A stretch of DNA of 64,000 bases, taken from assembly GCA_023443285.1 (NCBI GenBank), contig JAEZVB010000062.1:1-64000 (forward strand), given 5' to 3'. This document shows, piece by piece, positions 60,676 through 64,000 of the stretch. The notes beneath the pieces were generated by a model. That model ran no database searches and was not told the origin of the DNA. It saw nothing but the letters and a program-made list of their open reading frames with translations. This stretch comes from Bacillota bacterium. GTDB taxonomy: Bacteria; Bacillota; Negativicutes; Sporomusales; Sporomusaceae. Position numbers and translations under genes: made by a program. Numbering within the stretch: position 1 is the stretch's first letter; each line of letters begins with the position of its first letter.

Positions 60676-61743
60676 TTAATATTCTTTAGCAGTTTCTTCA
60701 CCAATGAGTACGCGATAGGCTCCTTCAGCCAATGCTTGTAGTTCATTTTCCCCAGGCAGGATAATAACCGGGGCAATAAAATCCACATACTCTTTTAATT
60801 TGGCAGTAAGTTGCTCAGAATGAGCGATACCGCCTGTGAGAATGATGTAATCAACTTTGCCGCAGACTGGTATGGCGGCAGCACCAATACTTTTGGCAAT
60901 TGTATAAATCATGGCTTGATAAACAAGTGCTGCCTGTTCATCGCCTGCCTTAATGCGACCCTCTACTTCTCTCACATCAGTAGTACCCAAATGAGCCATT
61001 AAACCGCCTTTACCGGCTAGCTGAGAGGCTATTGTGTTTATATCCAATTTTTCCGAGATGATCTTATCGGCAAATTGCTTGGCTGGCAGCGTTCCGGCAC
61101 GTTCCGGTGAAAAGGGGCCTTCTCCATTAAGGCAATTATTAACATCGACAGCTTTACCCAGAGTATGACAGGCAACAGAAATACCGCCGCCGAGATGCGC
61201 GATAATTAAGTTAAGACTGTCATAAGAACGATTAACGGTTTTGGCAAAGCGCTTGGCTACAGCCTTGTGGTTAAGCGCATGAAAAATGCTTTTGCGGGTG
61301 ATCTCCGGTCGGCCGCTAAGTCGAGCCACCGGTGCCAGTTCGTCAACGACTACGGGATCGACAATATAACCTGGGCAACCAGCTTCTGAGGCTAACTTGT
61401 CAGCAATCAGGGCACCAAGATTGCTTGCATGAGCACCATAGCAATTATGCTTTAAATCATCCAACATAGCTGAGTTGATTTGATATGTACCGCTGACCAT
61501 TGGCCGTAACAAGCCGCCACGGGCGACAATAGCAGATAAGTCGCTAACTCTGATATTTTGCTTAGCTAAAAAGGCCGCTATATTTTCTAAACGATAGTTA
61601 AACTGATCGGTTATCGAAGGAAATGTAGCAATATCCTCCGCGCTATGGGTAATGTTTTGAACAAAAACTTCAGTAGTGTCATGATATAAACCAATTTTAG
61701 TTGAGGTAGATCCCGGATTAATTGTTAGGATTTGGTATACCAT
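60676..61743 (-). CDS. buk: butyrate kinase
   Basis: Acetokinase-family enzyme forming ATP from butyryl-phosphate, or the reverse. NPGSTSTKIGLYHD, ARGGLLRPM, AHLGGGISVACHTLGKAVDVNN and LTGGIAHSE are diagnostic. 355 aa, normal. Phosphotransbutyrylase is not adjacent, so it may also act on branched-chain acyl phosphates. Single gene on the lagging side. Confidence 0.94.
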   Translation of the reverse strand: MVYQILTINPGSTSTKIGLYHDTTEVFVQNITHSAEDIATFPSITDQFNYRLENIAAFLAKQNIRVSDLSAIVARGGLLRPMVSGTYQINSAMLDDLKHNCYGAHASNLGALIADKLASEAGCPGYIVDPVVVDELAPVARLSGRPEITRKSIFHALNHKAVAKRFAKTVNRSYDSLNLIIAHLGGGISVACHTLGKAVDVNNCLNGEGPFSPERAGTLPAKQFADKIISEKLDINTIASQLAGKGGLMAHLGTTDVREVEGRIKAGDEQAALVYQAMIYTIAKSIGAAAIPVCGKVDYIILTGGIAHSEQLTAKLKEYVDFIAPVIILPGENELQALAEGAYRVLIGEETAKEY

Positions 61744-61807
61744 AGAATAGCCCCCTGTATATTTTCCTGTAGTTATAGTTTATCAGTTTGGGGGCTAGGC
61801 GTCCAGT

Positions 61808-62446
61808 CTAACCAAGCCTGAGGATACCAAGTAGTATCAAGAGTGCGCCAGGTAAGTAAGGAAAGCGTTTTTTTATTCTTTCGGAAATCAATTTCTGGGA
61901 AGAATAAAATCCAGAGGAAATACAGATCATGTGGATTATGCCGATAACAGCAGGTGTATATAGTGGCAGTGAGCCCATAAGGGCGGCGGCAAAGGTACCA
62001 ACCATGGCATCGGCACCTACGGCAACTCCTAGAAAGACAGCTTCTAGTGAGCTTATAACACCAAGCTTATCGACATCGGCTGTTTCGGGTTTGGCCATAA
62101 TGCTGATAACTAACCGTCCCAGTGAGAAAGTCAGCTTGCGTGCAGTTACGTCTCCAGCCACTTCATAGGAGACAACATCTTTAGTTAAATATTCTTGAAA
62201 TAGGCTCCATAAACCGAGCATAATTAACAGTAAGGCACCAATGACAATCGCGATATCTGTATTAATAAATTGCCCAACCAGATAAGCAATTGCCATGGCT
62301 ACGGCAGTGCAAATACAAGCTACTACACCGACAATGCTTAACGAAGCAAACGGCATTCGGATATTTTTTAAGCCATAAGCGAGACCGGCTACAAAACCGT
62401 CGATACTGACAGCTATGCCAAGCAATAGGACATAAAAGATGCTCAT
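61808..62446 (-). CDS. ytaF: sporulation membrane protein YtaF
   Basis: 212 aa polytopic membrane protein (MntP-related) with six hydrophobic segments; GIAVSIDGFVAGLAYGLKNI and VAVGADAMVGTFAAALMG carry the conserved aspartates repeated in the two halves. Known as YtaF, a sporulation-expressed putative transporter. GGAGGCG precedes the ATG. Confidence 0.88.
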   Translation of the reverse strand: MSIFYVLLLGIAVSIDGFVAGLAYGLKNIRMPFASLSIVGVVACICTAVAMAIAYLVGQFINTDIAIVIGALLLIMLGLWSLFQEYLTKDVVSYEVAGDVTARKLTFSLGRLVISIMAKPETADVDKLGVISSLEAVFLGVAVGADAMVGTFAAALMGSLPLYTPAVIGIIHMICISSGFYSSQKLISERIKKRFPYLPGALLILLGILRLG

Positions 62447-62573
62447 GATTGAAACGCCTCCTGTTATGATAAAACTGTCTTTTCATGTTTATTATATGGT
62501 TAGACAATAAAAGGGGTTACAGGCAGATCGTTCAGATACTTTTCGCCTATTGTTTAACTTAGGCAGGATTTTT

Positions 62574-62602
62574 TTGCAGTTATGGGGAAAATATAGTAGA
62601 AT
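62574..62602 (+). promoter_or_regulatory. candidate promoter of gyrA
   Basis: TTGCAG (62574-62579), 17-base spacer, TAGAAT (62597-62602), 22 bases before the gyrA start. It indicates that gyrA is transcribed separately from gyrB. Confidence 0.55.
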
Positions 62603-62624
62603 GTCGAATTATTGAGGTGGTTTA

Positions 62625-64000
62625 ATGCAAGATGGTTTGGATTTTGGATTAGGTAAAGTTTTACCTATCAAAATTGAAGACGAAATGAAAAATTCATATA
62701 TCGATTATGCTATGAGCGTAATTGTTATGAGGGCATTGCCTGATGTACGCGACGGTCTGAAACCAGTTCATCGCCGGATACTATACGCCATGCACGAAGC
62801 TGGGATGACGCCCAATAAGGCCTACAAAAAATCGGCACGTATTGTCGGTGAAGTGCTCGGTAAATATCATCCTCATGGTGATAGTTCGGTATATGACGCC
62901 ACTGTACGAATGGCGCAGAATTTTTCTACCCGTTATATGATGGTAGACGGACACGGCAACTTTGGTTCAGTTGATGGCGACTCGGCGGCAGCCATGCGTT
63001 ACACAGAAGTCAGGATGTCACGAATTGCTGAAGAGATGTTAGCTGACATTGAAAAAAACACGGTTGACTTTGTCCCTAACTATGACGAATCGTTAAAAGA
63101 GCCGTCAGTACTGCCGGCAAGGGTTCCTAATTTATTAATTAATGGTTCATCCGGTATCGCTGTTGGTATGGCTACCAACATTCCCCCTCACAACTTAGGT
63201 GAGGTAGTTGATGGTCTAGTCATGATGATTGATAATCCTGACGTGGCCATTAACGAATTAATGCTGGCCATTAAAGGTCCGGATTTCCCGACAGGGGCAT
63301 TAATCCTTGGCCGGGAAGGCATCTATCAGGCATATACTACTGGTCGTGGCAGTGTCAAAATGCGCGCTCAGGCCAGAATTGAAAACATGTCTAATGGTAA
63401 GCAGCGAATCATCGTTACCGAATTGCCTTACCAAGTTAATAAGGCTAGGCTGATTGAAAATATCGCCGAACTTGTCCGGGATAAAACCATTGACGGTATT
63501 ACCGATCTTAGAGATGAGAGTGACCGCAAAGGTATGCGGGTAGTCATTGAACTTAGACGGGATGCGAATGCCGATGTTATTTTAAATCTGCTGTATAAAC
63601 ATACGCAGCTGCAAGATACCTTTGGCGTAAATATGCTGGCATTGGTAAATGGCCACCCCAGAGTACTCAATCTGCAGGAAGTTTTGCGGTACTATCTGGA
63701 ACACCAAAAAGAAGTAATTACTCGACGTACCCAGTTTGAGCTGGATAAAGCCCGGGCAAGGGCGCACATTTTAGAAGGCTTAAAAATTGCGCTGGACCAT
63801 CTCGACGCGGTTATTAGTACAATTAGGCAATCACAAACCCCGGAAATTGCAAAAAATGCATTAATGGATAAATTTAGCCTAAGCGAGAAGCAGTCGCAAG
63901 CTATTTTAGATATGCGACTGCAGCGTTTGACAGGTCTTGAACGCGAGAAAATCGAAAATGAATACAAAGATATCATGGAGACTATCGAATGGCTGGAAAG
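62625..64000 (+). CDS. gyrA: DNA gyrase subunit A (3' end beyond the window)
   Basis: First 458 residues of gyrase A. Motifs: SYIDYAMSVIVMRALPDVRDGLKPVHRR, the quinolone region AYKKSARIVGEVLGKYHPHGDSSVYD split about residues 67-91, and catalytic tyrosine in AAMRYTEVRM (Tyr126). ATG at 62625 with GAGGTGG upstream. The quinolone-resistance positions read Ser87-Ser88-Asp91, i.e. the susceptible-type serine and aspartate, with Ser in place of the usual alanine between. The gene runs off the right edge. Confidence 0.96.
   Translation, partial: MQDGLDFGLGKVLPIKIEDEMKNSYIDYAMSVIVMRALPDVRDGLKPVHRRILYAMHEAGMTPNKAYKKSARIVGEVLGKYHPHGDSSVYDATVRMAQNFSTRYMMVDGHGNFGSVDGDSAAAMRYTEVRMSRIAEEMLADIEKNTVDFVPNYDESLKEPSVLPARVPNLLINGSSGIAVGMATNIPPHNLGEVVDGLVMMIDNPDVAINELMLAIKGPDFPTGALILGREGIYQAYTTGRGSVKMRAQARIENMSNGKQRIIVTELPYQVNKARLIENIAELVRDKTIDGITDLRDESDRKGMRVVIELRRDANADVILNLLYKHTQLQDTFGVNMLALVNGHPRVLNLQEVLRYYLEHQKEVITRRTQFELDKARARAHILEGLKIALDHLDAVISTIRQSQTPEIAKNALMDKFSLSEKQSQAILDMRLQRLTGLEREKIENEYKDIMETIEWLE

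Noticed and set aside
62880..62930. Quinolone-resistance substitution in gyrA
   Set aside because: The key Ser and Asp are retained; only the neighbouring Ala is Ser, which is not by itself evidence of resistance.
1..64000. Defence islands, CRISPR arrays, prophage or intact transposons
   Set aside because: No repeat-spacer arrays, transposases, integrases, nucleases or phage structural genes were seen; the region is core origin-proximal chromosome.

Overview
The window is the replication-origin region of an anaerobic, endospore-forming, low-to-medium GC Firmicute. The gene content (forespore-type yyaC, ytaF, prkA-yhbH-spoVR; [FeFe]-hydrogenase maturase hydF; butyrate kinase; B12-dependent methionine synthase with a separate reactivation protein; selenocysteine machinery) fits a Clostridia/Negativicutes lineage such as the Sporomusaceae. 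That placement is inferred from gene content and order; no rRNA is present to confirm it. No tRNA, rRNA, CRISPR array, prophage or intact insertion sequence was seen.

Layout. 1-3.8 kb: selenium operon selD-yedF-DUF3343-mscS, in which selD carries an in-frame UGA (Sec13) followed by a bSECIS-like hairpin, then a cation-diffusion-facilitator gene behind a NiCo-type riboswitch. 3.9-9.5 kb: a CBS/ACT protein and a complete branched-chain amino acid ABC transporter (livK-H-M-G-F) with a consensus sigma-A promoter and repeated putative operator sites. 9.5-15 kb: a three-gene split glutamate synthase whose leader holds a ykkC subtype 2 riboswitch (most likely ppGpp-sensing) with terminator, behind a second consensus promoter. 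15-18.4 kb: selB and selA. 18.6-27.5 kb: yyaC, bactofilin, M23 peptidase, DUF4446, DUF554, a cysteine desulfurase-like enzyme, hydF, aspartase, then parB-parA with two consensus parS sites. 27.8-30.8 kb: methionine synthase pair on the plus strand. 30.9-42.2 kb: ADP-ribosylglycohydrolase, then the classic origin-left block noc-rsmG-mnmG-mnmE, cheV, TSUP transporter, a zinc-ribbon unknown, jag-yidC-yidD-rnpA-rpmH.

42.3-44.5 kb is oriC: DnaA boxes on both sides of dnaA. To its right run dnaN-yaaA-recF-DUF721-remB-gyrB on the plus strand, then fabH, a YbaK protein, an unknown protein, an unusual chemoreceptor, prkA-yhbH-spoVR, buk, ytaF and the start of gyrA (cut by the window end). Most genes left of oriC point left and most genes right of it point right, so transcription is largely co-directional with replication forks leaving oriC.

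How it works together: the right half and the 25-42 kb block handle chromosome initiation, segregation (ParABS), nucleoid occlusion (Noc with a near-consensus binding site in its own gene), tRNA modification and membrane insertion. The left 18 kb handles nitrogen and amino-acid supply plus selenium. The riboswitch in front of glutamate synthase probably ties nitrogen assimilation to the stringent response. The most notable observations are the recoded selD, the two riboswitches, the Noc and ParB sites, a chemoreceptor with its sensor domain moved to the C-terminus, repeated palindromic elements near oriC and in the glutamate synthase leader, a small repeat element between dnaN and yaaA, and genes whose best starts are ATT or similar non-standard codons.
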